Source: Labyrinthula sp. Ha
Taxonomy: Eukaryota; Sar; Bigyra; Labyrinthulida; Labyrinthulaceae
Assembly: GCA_015227615.1 (NCBI GenBank)
Contig: JAALGZ010000037.1
Span: forward strand, 1 to 64,000
Direction: 5' to 3'
Length of the DNA stretch: 64,000 nucleotides
Shown here: positions 42,701-53,340 of the stretch, piece by piece
Position numbering within the stretch: position 1 is the first letter of the stretch
Layout: every line of letters begins with the position of its first letter
The notes under the pieces: model-generated
Told to the model about the DNA's origin: nothing
The model's database searches: none
The model's input: the letters and a program-made list of their open reading frames with translations, nothing else
Made by a program: the position numbers and the translations under genes

Positions 42701-45700
42701 TAGGAGTTGTCTTATGTCTATGATAATTCTTCAATGTATTTGCAGTGTTTTGGCAGAGTACATAGGTTTAGCCTCTACACTTATTTTAACTCGAAAGGAT
42801 CGATTTACTTTTTTAAAGGAAGAAAGATATCTAGATGATAAAATCATATAAACCGAGATTTCATGAAAATCGTTGACCTGCAATTATATTTTTTTGCCAT
42901 TAAAATCTATATTCTAAGAGCGAGAACTTTTGGAAGGTGATATTACTTAAACTAGAATATTTCCTATTAAACTTTAATTTTTAATCTAACTGTGACCGAG
43001 AATATGTACTAAGTATTTGCCGTTAATAATCCAATTATGTTAAGATTATATGTTCTATGCTGGCAGTTCTATAATAAAATTTAAACCAATTTCACATAGT
43101 TATTTATTATCAATAGATATCTCAAAGTCGCCAATTAGTTTGAATCAAAGCCTCTTATCTAGTTTCAGAACTTAGCTTAATTAATGTAGAAAATTAGTGA
43201 AGTAGTAAATAAGTCTTACAGCAGGGAGGTCTAGAAGTTTATTATTGCATAACTTCCCTTCCTCTTACCTTCAAACAAAATGTTAGGCTTATGTTATGTA
43301 CCGATACTTAGTATGGTTAGCTCTGTGTGGCGCACGACTGGCATAGGTCTTGTCGGCACTCCCTATTTTATACATTCTATCAAAACAAAGTTTTATCACT
43401 GCTTGAAACATCGAAATGCATGACAAGCTAGTAGCATATATTCGCAATTTTGTTTCTATGAGCATTTGGCGTTTTTAGCAACCTTTATTTCAAAGTTGAA
43501 TAGATGACTAGGTGGGATGGGGTTTAAATCTAAAGAATCACTAAATTTTGACGCTAGCTCCTTTTCAATAGCAGTTGAATCAGCATCAGATACGTTAGTG
43601 TCCGCTTAGGTTATAGTTCAAATGACCACTGGTTCAATATTAGACAACTAGGAAGTTTTATCATTTTGTAGGGATTTTGAATTTGAAACATATACTTTCT
43701 TTAGATTAGACATAAGAATCGGATAAATCTATTTGCCCCATGTTTGGCATTAGGAATACCCGGCACAAGGTGAAATCCCAATTCATAGAATATGCAATAC
43801 ACGCATCAATGTCTAGAAACCGAGTAATCTTGTATTAAAAATAAAGTTAGGAGATTACCATTAACAATGTACATGATTTATCAGCAGTTTGTTTTGCAAC
43901 TCAATAGTTAATATTACTTTTGCAAACTAAGATAATATACTGAGCATGAACAGAAAACTGACTCCATTTACAAGAATGGTAGGAATATCTACACCTACTT
44001 AGTAATATTACGTGAAAATAACTATTGCTGACTTTGTGTTACAGATAAGTGGATCGTATAAGAAGATAAACAGTATAAATGTGGTTTTCCTAGTAGAAAG
44101 ATCAGATGTTTAATGAGAAGACCAGTGAAACAAGGATTAGAACATTAAATTTATTGCAAAGACTAAATGGGATGCAATGGCTTGGTTTAAGAGACAGATG
44201 AAATATGAAGGGGTAAAAAATAATTATTCATCGAAGAGATATCTTAATAGGTCTGTTTACCAATGTTTTTTTGCCCTCACTCTTGCTTGTATTATCGGAA
44301 CCCATTTACATCAATCTAATTGAGCTATAACTTAACCCGAAAAGATCAAACTCTTGTTATAAACTACTTTACCAGACGTGGTTAGTTTTGCCAGATAAAT
44401 ACTGAGATATAACTTTGATTGTATCGTTTTTTTTTCTACAGGTACAAGAATTCAGGCTGTCCTCCTAAGAGGGGGTGTCCAAATGACGATATATGTCGCG
44501 ACATTTCTGAGTTTTTACTGGCTTATCTGTTGATTTTAACAATTAAGAATTTGCACTTCTAACCTGGAGCCAAAAGCGAGGAAAGTTCTTTTTTGAGGAA
44601 AGGAGAATCATCAAATTTAAACTTACCCAAAGCAAACTCTTGTCTTAATTAGGAAGACCCTAGAAACCCAGTAATTTAGCTCAAGGTCATCAAAGAGGAA
44701 CTCATTGAACCTCCACAAACCTTAATCAAATTACCTCAAGAATTCCCAATAAGGTTCTTAATAAGTTCTCTATTGCCCAATATTTCAAAGCTTAGAAACG
44801 TTTCACTCAGAATTCGTAAATGAGGTTCTCGTTCTTCACTCAATGTAGTATCGAGACACAGTCACTCGGTGAACAGGTTTTGTAAGAACCCTGTTACGCC
44901 AATACCTAGAAAATGCTATACACCCTGTTTATAATCATAATCTTTGGATACTCCATACAGCCTTGCACTAACAACTGCCAAGACGAGTCGGTTTCCAACG
45001 GAGCAGAACAATACATTTTAGAGTCTACCTTCTTGATTGATTTTTGGCTATATTTTCGCAGTTTTATCATATAAACAAAACTTTTGACTTAGTTAAAGGC
45101 TATTAAGCATTACATTAGTTGAGTCTCATATCCTTTGTACAGGAGAAGCCAAGTAGAAACAAAACAGAAGTATACATTTCTTCCTTAATCCTGGGATATA
45201 ATTGGGAGCTTAGCTTGGAAAAATAAGCAAATTTCGCAAAACATGAAGAAAATTAATTTTATGAATGTAATTAAACTCAATGGTGAAAGTTGACAAGGAA
45301 AAACGAATAGACAAAGTGGTGTTCGGTATTTTGTACATCTAGTCTAATAAATGACTTTTCCAGAGACAATATAACCAAGGAAATGTTATGCCGAAGGTGA
45401 AGCCATGGTTATTTTTGCTTCAAGATATTTTCTTAATTCCTTGTAGTAAGAGAGGCTAATTTTACGTACCTACATATAACACCTTTAAAACCAATTATAC
45501 GAAACTTCATGTAGTTTAATAAAAGAAAAAGAACCAGATGTATTAGAACTAAAGCACAAAATAATTAAACTATCTCGAGCGCTTAAATTATTAGTAATTA
45601 TCTCATCCACCATCTTAGCTGCAAAACCATATATCAAATGTTAACTCTTCTAAGCAAACTCACATCAATAATTTGTTATTTGTCTTTAGAAGTGTCCTTA

Positions 45701-45831
45701 ACGGATACTAAAATATGGTTCATATTTCAAAAAAACTAAATTCTGGCCATGTGGCCCCAATTCTTGATCGCATAAATAATATCCAAGTTACCGTTTAAAA
45801 GAAGAAATACAGAAAAACAATTTCAAAAAAG
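36789..45831. other. 9-kb gene-poor region
   Basis: No gene with a recognisable motif. The longest frame with somewhat gene-like composition is 38952-39221 (plus, 89 codons), without motif. A (TA)n microsatellite lies at 40302-40322. The last few hundred bases should hold the promoter of FATP B. A GGCCATGTGGCC palindrome is near 45747. Confidence 0.5.
40302..40322. repeat. (TA)n microsatellite
   Basis: Ten uninterrupted TA units in an AT-rich intergenic region. Confidence 0.9.
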
Positions 45832-47667
45832 ATGAATTTCCTCGAAACAACGAAAGAGACGATAAATGGTGTAAAGGCTGATCTTGATTTGGCACCTAAG
45901 CTTTTATCATTTAAGAAGAAGTTAACTGCTTACAGAACAAAAGGTTACACAACGACGGACATATGGTACGACACTTTGAATAAACATCCCCAAAAACCTT
46001 GTTACCTTTTCGAAGATCAAGTTGTAACTTTTCAACAAGTTGAAGATGAATCAAATAAAATGGCAAACTGGTTGATAGGTAAAGGATTGAAAACTGGGGA
46101 TACTTGTGCTCTATTTTGTACGAACAAACCTTCTTTTGTTACCAGCTGGCTCGCTATGACAAAAATTGGTGTTAAAGCAGCTTTGATCAACACATCTATT
46201 AAACAAAAAGGACTTTTACATTGTATAAAAGTATCTGAATGTAAAATGGTTTTCTTTGGAGCTGAATTGGCTGATAGTGTACAAGCAATTCAAGATGAGA
46301 TATCCGAATTAAACATTCACATGTACGCGGATGGACCAACTTCTTTCGCACCAAATGCTTCTGAAGAGATAGTTAATATTTCTTCAGCTCCTGTAAGCTC
46401 AGTGCATAGAAAAGGATTGGATCTAATGTCAACTTTTGGATACATTTACACTTCCGGAACAACTGGATTACCAAAAGCAGCTATTATTCTTCATCAGAAG
46501 ATGCTCTCCTTTGGAATGATCTTTGCACACGCGTTTGGAGTAAAAGAAGATGATATAGTGTATACTTGTCTACCACTATTTCACTCTGCTGGTGGTGGAT
46601 TAGGAATTGGTATTGGACTTTATACTGGGTGTACAGTTGCAATTGCACGTAAGTTTAGTGCAAGAAGTTTTTTTGAGGACTGTAAGAAATATAAAGCAAC
46701 AGTTGTTCAATATATTGGAGAATTATGTAGATATTTGCTTTTATCACCTGAAAGTTCTGCCGATAATTCACATTCTGTGAGAATTGCTATTGGAAACGGA
46801 TTAAGACCTGAAGTTTGGAATGAGTTTCAAACTAGGTTTAATATACCTGAAATTGGTGAGTTTTATGGTGCTACCGAAGGAAATATGGCGTTGTTTAATC
46901 ACTGCAGAGCACCACAGCATCAAGGATATTGTGGCAGATTTGGACCGATTATACGTAAGGTTCTTGGTTTAAAGCTTGCAAAATTTGATGTTGTTAATGA
47001 AGAGCCAATTAGAGGTAAGGATGGGTTTGTTTTGGAAGCAGATGTTGGTGAACCTGGTGAACTGTTGTTTATTATTAAACCAAATGATCCATCCACAACA
47101 TTTGCAGGGTATTCTAATAAGAAAGCTACAGAAAAGAAGATTATTAGAGATGCATTTGTAAAAGGGGATCAGTATTTTAGAACTGGGGATCTGTTGAGTA
47201 GGGATGTCGCTGGAAACTTTAAGTTTGTAGATCGTATTGGAGATACGTTTAGATGGAAAGGAGAAAACTGTAGTACTACTGAAGTTACCGAAGTTATGGG
47301 AACTTATCCTGGTATTGAAGAAGTTAATGTTTATGGTGTACAGATTCCAAATAATATGGATGGAAGAGCACCAACTGCAGGAATTACACCTACTGGAGGT
47401 GATTTGAGTAAAGTGGATTTAGATGGATTAGTTGGGTTTTTGCAAGAGAATTTACCTTCTTATGCTGTACCGTTGTTTTTGAGAATCTTGCCACAGATGG
47501 TTGTGACTGCTACAATGAAGCATCAGAAAGTAAAGTTAAGAACTGAAGGTATTGACGTGGAGAAAGTGACTGATCCACTATATTGGTTGAATCCGCAAAC
47601 TAAAAAGTATGAACCTTTTGGTGCTGAAGAGTTTGCTGCTTTGACACAAATGAAAGCAAAACTTTAA
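45832..47667 (+). CDS. FATP/very-long-chain acyl-CoA synthetase paralogue B (SLC27-like), with a PTS1-type C-terminus
   Basis: A 611-residue, intronless paralogue of the gene at 25420-27207, starting with ATG after an A-rich leader. It has the AMP-binding motif (YTSGTTGLPKAAIILH), FYGATEG, YFRTGDL and the VLACS signature DRIGDTFRWKGEN, followed by the same long identical stretch (CSTTEVTEVMG) as A. It activates long or very long fatty acids to CoA thioesters. It is 16 residues longer, mostly at the N-terminus, again without an obvious N-terminal membrane helix. It ends KAKL: AKL fits the canonical peroxisomal PTS1 pattern (S/A/C)(K/R/H)(L/M), whereas paralogue A ends VKI. A peroxisomal role in very-long-chain fatty acid activation is therefore inferred for B. 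A GAATAAAA near 47798 may be its polyadenylation signal. Confidence 0.94.
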   Translation: MNFLETTKETINGVKADLDLAPKLLSFKKKLTAYRTKGYTTTDIWYDTLNKHPQKPCYLFEDQVVTFQQVEDESNKMANWLIGKGLKTGDTCALFCTNKPSFVTSWLAMTKIGVKAALINTSIKQKGLLHCIKVSECKMVFFGAELADSVQAIQDEISELNIHMYADGPTSFAPNASEEIVNISSAPVSSVHRKGLDLMSTFGYIYTSGTTGLPKAAIILHQKMLSFGMIFAHAFGVKEDDIVYTCLPLFHSAGGGLGIGIGLYTGCTVAIARKFSARSFFEDCKKYKATVVQYIGELCRYLLLSPESSADNSHSVRIAIGNGLRPEVWNEFQTRFNIPEIGEFYGATEGNMALFNHCRAPQHQGYCGRFGPIIRKVLGLKLAKFDVVNEEPIRGKDGFVLEADVGEPGELLFIIKPNDPSTTFAGYSNKKATEKKIIRDAFVKGDQYFRTGDLLSRDVAGNFKFVDRIGDTFRWKGENCSTTEVTEVMGTYPGIEEVNVYGVQIPNNMDGRAPTAGITPTGGDLSKVDLDGLVGFLQENLPSYAVPLFLRILPQMVVTATMKHQKVKLRTEGIDVEKVTDPLYWLNPQTKKYEPFGAEEFAALTQMKAKL

Positions 47668-49032
47668 AAAGTGTATTTCGAGTACTTTTTTAACACTTAA
47701 TTTATATTTGGAAATATTTGTATTTATTTTATACCATTTTAGTTAACTCTATTTTTTTCTTCTTTGCCAATAGTCTTACTTTATAAATCCGACTACTTGA
47801 ATAAAACTACGTTTACACAGAACTTAATTCTCTCTTTATAAACACTTTGTTACTATCAACCAAAATATTTATCTAAATTAGACTATATTTTAAACCTGAC
47901 CAAACATCTGCATTAATTTTCTTTAACAATACACTTATTTTCATAAACCAAAAAGAATGGTTGAACAAAGTACTTGAACATATTGGCCACATTTTTCTGA
48001 CCTAGTTTTTCTTCAAGTCTTTTCTTCTTGAATAAAGTTTAGAAAAACAATATCTATAATAGTCAGCATTTTAACACACTAATAAAACTTTCATTTTTTT
48101 TCTATTATAATCTTATTCTCTTCATTATTTTGAGCTTGGTTTTCAAATATGTTCAAAGATTTGCCCATTATAAAAATATCAAAAACAATGTATATGAATT
48201 AGCTAGATCTCTCTAGAACAGGTTTATACTTTATTTTCGTTGCAGAATATATTCTCAGAATACTTTAAATTCTTTTTATAAAAATTTTGAAAAAAAAGAG
48301 TCATATTCGAATGAACTATTTATTTAACTATGTTTTACCAATTTGATAAGAAGCTTATTTTATTATATTTGGAATAGTTAAAATATGTTAAATAGAAATA
48401 ATATTAAAAACACAAAGTATTGAGACTAATGAATATAGTGTATAAAAATATTCTAAATTAAAAAAAGTTCAAATATTTTCAGCTTCTAACAAACTCTTTT
48501 GTGAGGTTTCTGTATTCATAATTTTAGATATGTTGATATTCAATTACTCTTAATGAATATATTTTTTCGTTGAACTGAAGAATAAGATAGGTATAAAATG
48601 TGGAAAAATATTATCAGATTACACATTGAACTTAAAAAAAGTTGAAGCAGTTACAAAAATAATTAATAAAACTGAATATATAAAGTTTAAATCATGTTTT
48701 GTTTTTCGTCCTTATAAATATAATTTAACTTTCCCTTGACTTTTGTTGCTGATATTTGAACCCTTCAGTAATAAACATACTTCAATGTTATGCTCTTCTC
48801 TTATCTTCAACTCCATTTTCTAAGCTTCATAATACTTTTTCTTCACTTAAGTCAGACACTAAGCAGTCGAGTGTATGACTCTCTCCTTACTGACTGTTTA
48901 CACTTTACATAGTTATAATACAATATTACATTATCACACAATTGGTGTAACTTTACATAATACATCTTTACTAATACATAAGCACCGGAAACAACAGATC
49001 GTAAAACCTTAATATCTCCAGAACTACTTGGA
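47668..49032. other. AT-rich intergenic DNA downstream of FATP B
   Basis: No gene recognised. Many A/T runs. Confidence 0.6.
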
Positions 49033-49040
49033 GTTAGAAG

Positions 49041-49695
49041 TAGGCGTGTTTTACGAGAGAGTCTTAAAGAGAGCTTCTCGAGAAGAGCTCTCTGGTTATC
49101 TCGTAACACAAATATTTGGACAAAATCCTTTTCGAGAAGCTCTCGTTATCTCGCGAGAGCTTAGTGAGTGAGATGCTTTTGGGCAATTGGAATTTTGTCT
49201 CCTACGACAACACTTCATACAAAATTTTGGTACCAAACAAAATACGGAAATACAACAAAATGACAAAAGGCGCGAGAACTAAGCACTAAAGAATGTAATT
49301 ATTCGCTCTGCTCTTGCAGAGAGCTCTTGAAACATGTGTTCAAAATTTTCTAAAACAAAGTTTGGACGGAGATAGAGTTATTTCCATATGATGATTATAC
49401 ATTAATCATGCTAACTTGTGCAGTATTTTTTGTTTTTTGTCAAGTTAAGTTGGTAAAATTTCAAAACAGACTAGATACTGAGCATTAAAAAAGGAAGATC
49501 TTTGGAATTATGTATTTTAGGCTTTATTTCTCTTAGTTATTTCTTAGTGTTAGTGGAATTGGGATGTGAAAATTTTGGTCAATATTGGGTCATAAATGAT
49601 TTCCTCTCAAGAAAGTTTCTCACGTTGTCTCGCAAAACAAATATTTAGGTAAGATCCTTCTCGAAAAGTTTTCGTTATCTCGTTAAACACGCCTA
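49041..49695. mobile_element. hAT-type non-autonomous TIR element with intact 8-bp target duplication
   Basis: The 655-bp element starts TAGGCGTGTTTTACGAGA and ends, read on the minus strand, TAGGCGTGTTTAACGAGA. It is bordered on both sides by the same 8 bases, GTTAGAAG (49033-49040 and 49696-49703). An 8-bp duplication and TAGG/CAGG-type ends point to the hAT superfamily. Both ends also carry longer internal inverted/direct motifs (CTCGTAACACAAATATTTGG, TTCTCGAGAAG, CTCTCGTTATCTCG). The interior has no long coding frame (an 85-codon frame at 48852-49109 straddles the left end and is not a gene). A 126-bp relative lies at 9053-9178. Confidence 0.82.
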
Positions 49696-49703
49696 GTTAG
49701 AAG

Positions 49704-51464
49704 ACCTTACTTATATCATTTTAAAGCACTTCTTAAGCTCTTTCAGTTTATCTAATTTAATAAACGTATCTTCCTACACATATAGACGACACCGACAAAT
49801 ACTTGTTCAACTACTTATTCTCTCCTTTTTCCTTAAATTGTTAACAAAAAATTAACCGACTCTATGTTCCTAACGGCTAACTAATATCACTATTCACTTA
49901 ATATAATGGAATATTATAATATTCCACTAAATAGCTCTTAATAAAACAATAAACTTTTTCATATGATAAACCTTTCTATATATGTTAACTCTGAGCTATT
50001 TTTGATTAAGAAGGAAGCTTTACTTATTAATATAATATACAGCAATTAATCATAGCAAAACTCTTACCTTTTTTTGGAAAACAAACATAAAGAATAAATG
50101 TAGAACAGGCAGTTTATTTATTTCATCAAAGAAACTTTATTCAGGAAAATAACAGTATCAAATCGAATATATACACAACTTCATGCATTATTATTTATTG
50201 TGAAGTCTAACTATTTCCAAAAGAAAAACAAGGTTTTTTAACTCGTGATTACTTGGAGCTTCAAAATTAATTTTAAATTTTCCAAGGTGTCTGGTAATCG
50301 ACTAAATACCTGTAATCCAGATAGAAAAACTATAGTTTTCATGTAATAATTACTTCAAGAGTTCATGGCCTCTGTTCCCATTAAAAGCGGAGTTTGCAAT
50401 AGTTTCAAATATAAATTATTCTATGCGAGCAGATTAGGCAGAACTTGATTTTCTTTCTAGGCAGTGCATAATATCTTTTAACTCATTCTAGACTATCTAA
50501 GCATACTCTACTGGATTACAGAAAAGCTATGAGTCGTCTGGTAATGACTGTCATACCTCTTGTGTTCAGATGAAGGATGTAGAAAATAATCAAGTAACTA
50601 TGATTCTTTTGGAAGTCTGCTAGAAAAAACTTATTCGCATTATTAGAGATAAATTACATAAGTTAAGAAACTATTGAACAATACTAGGCAAAAGCGAAAA
50701 CCAAAGTTGCTCATCTAAACTTTTTCAGGCTTGTATAATAGAAGTTGTAGAACTAATCATACTAAATAATCTGCCTATTATTTTCTAAAAGCTTTGCTAA
50801 ATACAGAAATAACTTATATTTTTGTCAGGTTTGTCAAAGACTACTAAATTTTGTAAATAAGTTTAAGATGCTGATAAACTTCACATATGACTGATCGAGA
50901 TTGAATTCGTCTTCATGACCCTTTGAGTCAGAAAATTATTCAACATTTTTCCAAAATCTTGAAAAAGTTTGACTTTTCTTAGGCCTTTGCTATTTAAATA
51001 TTAATGAGTTTAAAACTAGATATCTTCTCCACGAAAAAACTTCCTCAAAATACACCGCTAATCATAGATACTCCAGAAAATGTACTTAGACATATATACT
51101 TGAAAGGAATACCAACTTTATTTAAACTTCAATGGAGATAAATTACAATAGATATATTACCATTGGCAAGCTTTTTGAGGATATTTTCAATATAAGGTTG
51201 TTTCTGAAGTTTCACCTCTTCCTGCAAGAAATGTTTTCTAGTAATATTTCTTTAAATATGTTACCAACTAACTTTTTAAGAAGAACTTTTAAAAGTTGAA
51301 TTCATATAAAAGTACATGTTTTGTATCTATGACATATATTCTGAGTTTTACCTATTTTTGGATAAACAAGAGTTTTATATTTATGTAGAATATAAAAGTG
51401 AACCGTTATAGAACACTTATTTCGATGAAATAGACATATTGTCAAAGTAACACCTGAAAAAAAC
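49704..51464. other. AT-rich intergenic DNA
   Basis: No gene or repeat recognised between the hAT-type element and the next inverted-repeat element. Confidence 0.6.
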
Positions 51465-52236
51465 ATTTCTTGTCGGTAGAAAATTACCGGTAATTACCGT
51501 GTTAAAATAAAAAAAAAGCAGTAATCAATGGTTAGCCATTCTAATAAGTGGTAAGTACGGTTATTTTGTTCAAAGCCCCAATACCACGTTAACTATTATC
51601 TTCTTATTCAATTCACCTTTCTTCACTCTTGGGAAAAGATTAAAAAAGATTGGTACAAAACTAATAGAAAGTTCCTTGAATTATTAAAACGAACCAACAG
51701 AAATGGAAATGCATATAATACAACTACTAATCAAATTTTACCGAGAGAAGCTTTCGAACTTGTAGACAGATATGTGTCAATCTCTTAGCTTAAGTGTACG
51801 GTGCAGCAATTATTTCCTTCTTAGTTGAAATACAAATTGTGATGCCAAAGCGGAGAAAACCAGGTACCAGAGCTAAGACAATGTCTAGATGTTTTTGATG
51901 CAGGTCTAGTATATCCTATTTTAAATTTCTAACTATATGCGTAATGAATGTTTGTTATATGTAGAGAATAAGTTAAAATCATGAAATATTGGATCTCAGC
52001 AGTTGACAATGGAAGAAATCCAAGCTAAAAGGTCTAAGAAAGGGCTTTTCGTAGGTCTATTTCCTGTTTATTATATCTTTTTATAAATTTAAGCAAATTA
52101 GTGGTATTTAAATTATATTTTGAAATCAGACTTTTTTGGAGAAACACGAGAAAAGTTTCATAGGTTTGAAAAACAAACATGAGATGGTTTTTATTAGAAA
52201 CGTTACTGGTACTTACCGTTTCTACCGATAAGAAAT
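51465..52236. mobile_element. TIR element of about 770 bp with CGGTAGAAA-type ends
   Basis: Left end ATTTCTTGTCGGTAGAAAAT; right end read on the minus strand ATTTCTTATCGGTAGAAACG: 17 of the first 18 bases are the same. Both ends continue into ACCGGTA/TACCAGTA and ACCG motifs. No target duplication was identified. No transposase frame was recognised inside. The CGGTAGAA...TTACCG motif also occurs near 27770 and 63769, suggesting more members. Confidence 0.6.
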
Positions 52237-52509
52237 AATATATTAGATACTGAAAAGAATATGATTAGTCATTAAGATTACCAAATAATGCACTGTTATG
52301 TCACTATTTAATGGTACATTACCATATATCAAAGACCAAATATATCTTGTCTCGATAAATATTCTCAATAAATTTATATATATATAAATTAAAGTAGGAA
52401 AATAATTGAGAAGGAGATAAAACTATTTAAAATAGTAATCCCGTTAATTAAAATTACAAATGTAAATACAGTAAAAAGAAAAAAAAAACATATATTTCTA
52501 AATTAGAAA

Positions 52510-53340
52510 ATGAATTGTGAAACCTGTTCAAAGAAAGTTTATTTTGCAGAAAAAGTACAAATAGGAAAAAAAGCATTTCATAAACTTTGCTTCAAGTATA
52601 TTTTCTTTATACTTTCTTATCTCCTTAGATGTTTCAACTGCTCCAAGAAACTAACCAAAGGACAACAATCCGAGAACAAGGGAAATTTCTTCTGTAAAAC
52701 GTGCTATGATGAACTTCATGGATCTGCTTGGAATAAATTCAAATCACCTGTTAAACGAAAAAATATGCCATCTAAACCTTCTTCAGCTTCCAGTGAAAAA
52801 ACAGACGGTGAAATAGAAAAACTTCCATCCCAAAAAGTTTCTAAAATTCCTACAAAACCCGAAATTTTTAAACATCCTTCTCCAGAAATACACCAGCATC
52901 CACAAGTGATAACTAGAAAAGTAGAAGAAAGAAAACTTAGTGGACTTCAACCAAATCCTTATTCTCCAGTAAGTAAATTTATGGCCGATCATAGGTTGAA
53001 TGATTCGGATTATAGTGAAAGCTTTTATACGGAGGATGGGTTTGATTCGGATTTTGATGAGGAGTATGAGGAAAGAAAAATACCATCTTCAGTGAATAGA
53101 CTCACTATTTCTTTTATTAATTTATCACCTATTTCTGTCTTGACAAAAAAACGTTCTTCTATATTCAGTAACGCAATGGGATTTAGAGTAACCGAGTCAA
53201 CGCCACAGCTGCAATGTCAAAATTGTGAAAAGACATTGAAATATGACTCTAAAATGGATGTGACAAAAATTGATTTCACTATTGTTGAAAACTATTTGCT
53301 TTGTTTAAATTGTATTGAAAAAAAACAACTTGAAATATAA
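52510..53340 (+). CDS. LIM-domain protein with a 33-nt in-frame intron
   Basis: Exon 1 52510-52595, intron 52596-52628 (GTATAT...CTTAG, 33 nt), exon 2 52629-53340; spliced product 265 residues. Removing the intron restores a textbook LIM domain at residues 3-54: C3-x2-C6-x17-H24-x2-C27, x2, C30-x2-C33-x17-C51-x2-C54, including HKLCFKCFNC across the splice. The centre (about 60-200) is low-complexity, with proline/serine-rich and acidic parts (SDFDEEYEE), likely disordered. The C-terminal 45 residues hold another four-Cys pattern (LQCQNC ... LLCLNC), perhaps a half LIM or degenerate zinc-binding module. LIM proteins are protein-binding adaptors, often at the cytoskeleton or in transcription complexes. 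A specific orthologue is not recognised. The unspliced frame remains open but would insert 11 residues into the zinc-binding core. Confidence 0.85.
   Translation: MNCETCSKKVYFAEKVQIGKKAFHKLCFKYIFFILSYLLRCFNCSKKLTKGQQSENKGNFFCKTCYDELHGSAWNKFKSPVKRKNMPSKPSSASSEKTDGEIEKLPSQKVSKIPTKPEIFKHPSPEIHQHPQVITRKVEERKLSGLQPNPYSPVSKFMADHRLNDSDYSESFYTEDGFDSDFDEEYEERKIPSSVNRLTISFINLSPISVLTKKRSSIFSNAMGFRVTESTPQLQCQNCEKTLKYDSKMDVTKIDFTIVENYLLCLNCIEKKQLEI
52596..52628 (+). other. 33-nt spliceosomal intron of the LIM gene
   Basis: GTATAT at the 5' end and CTTAG at the 3' end. Length is a multiple of three without a stop, so frame alone would miss it. The LIM cysteine spacing shows it must be removed. Confidence 0.85.
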
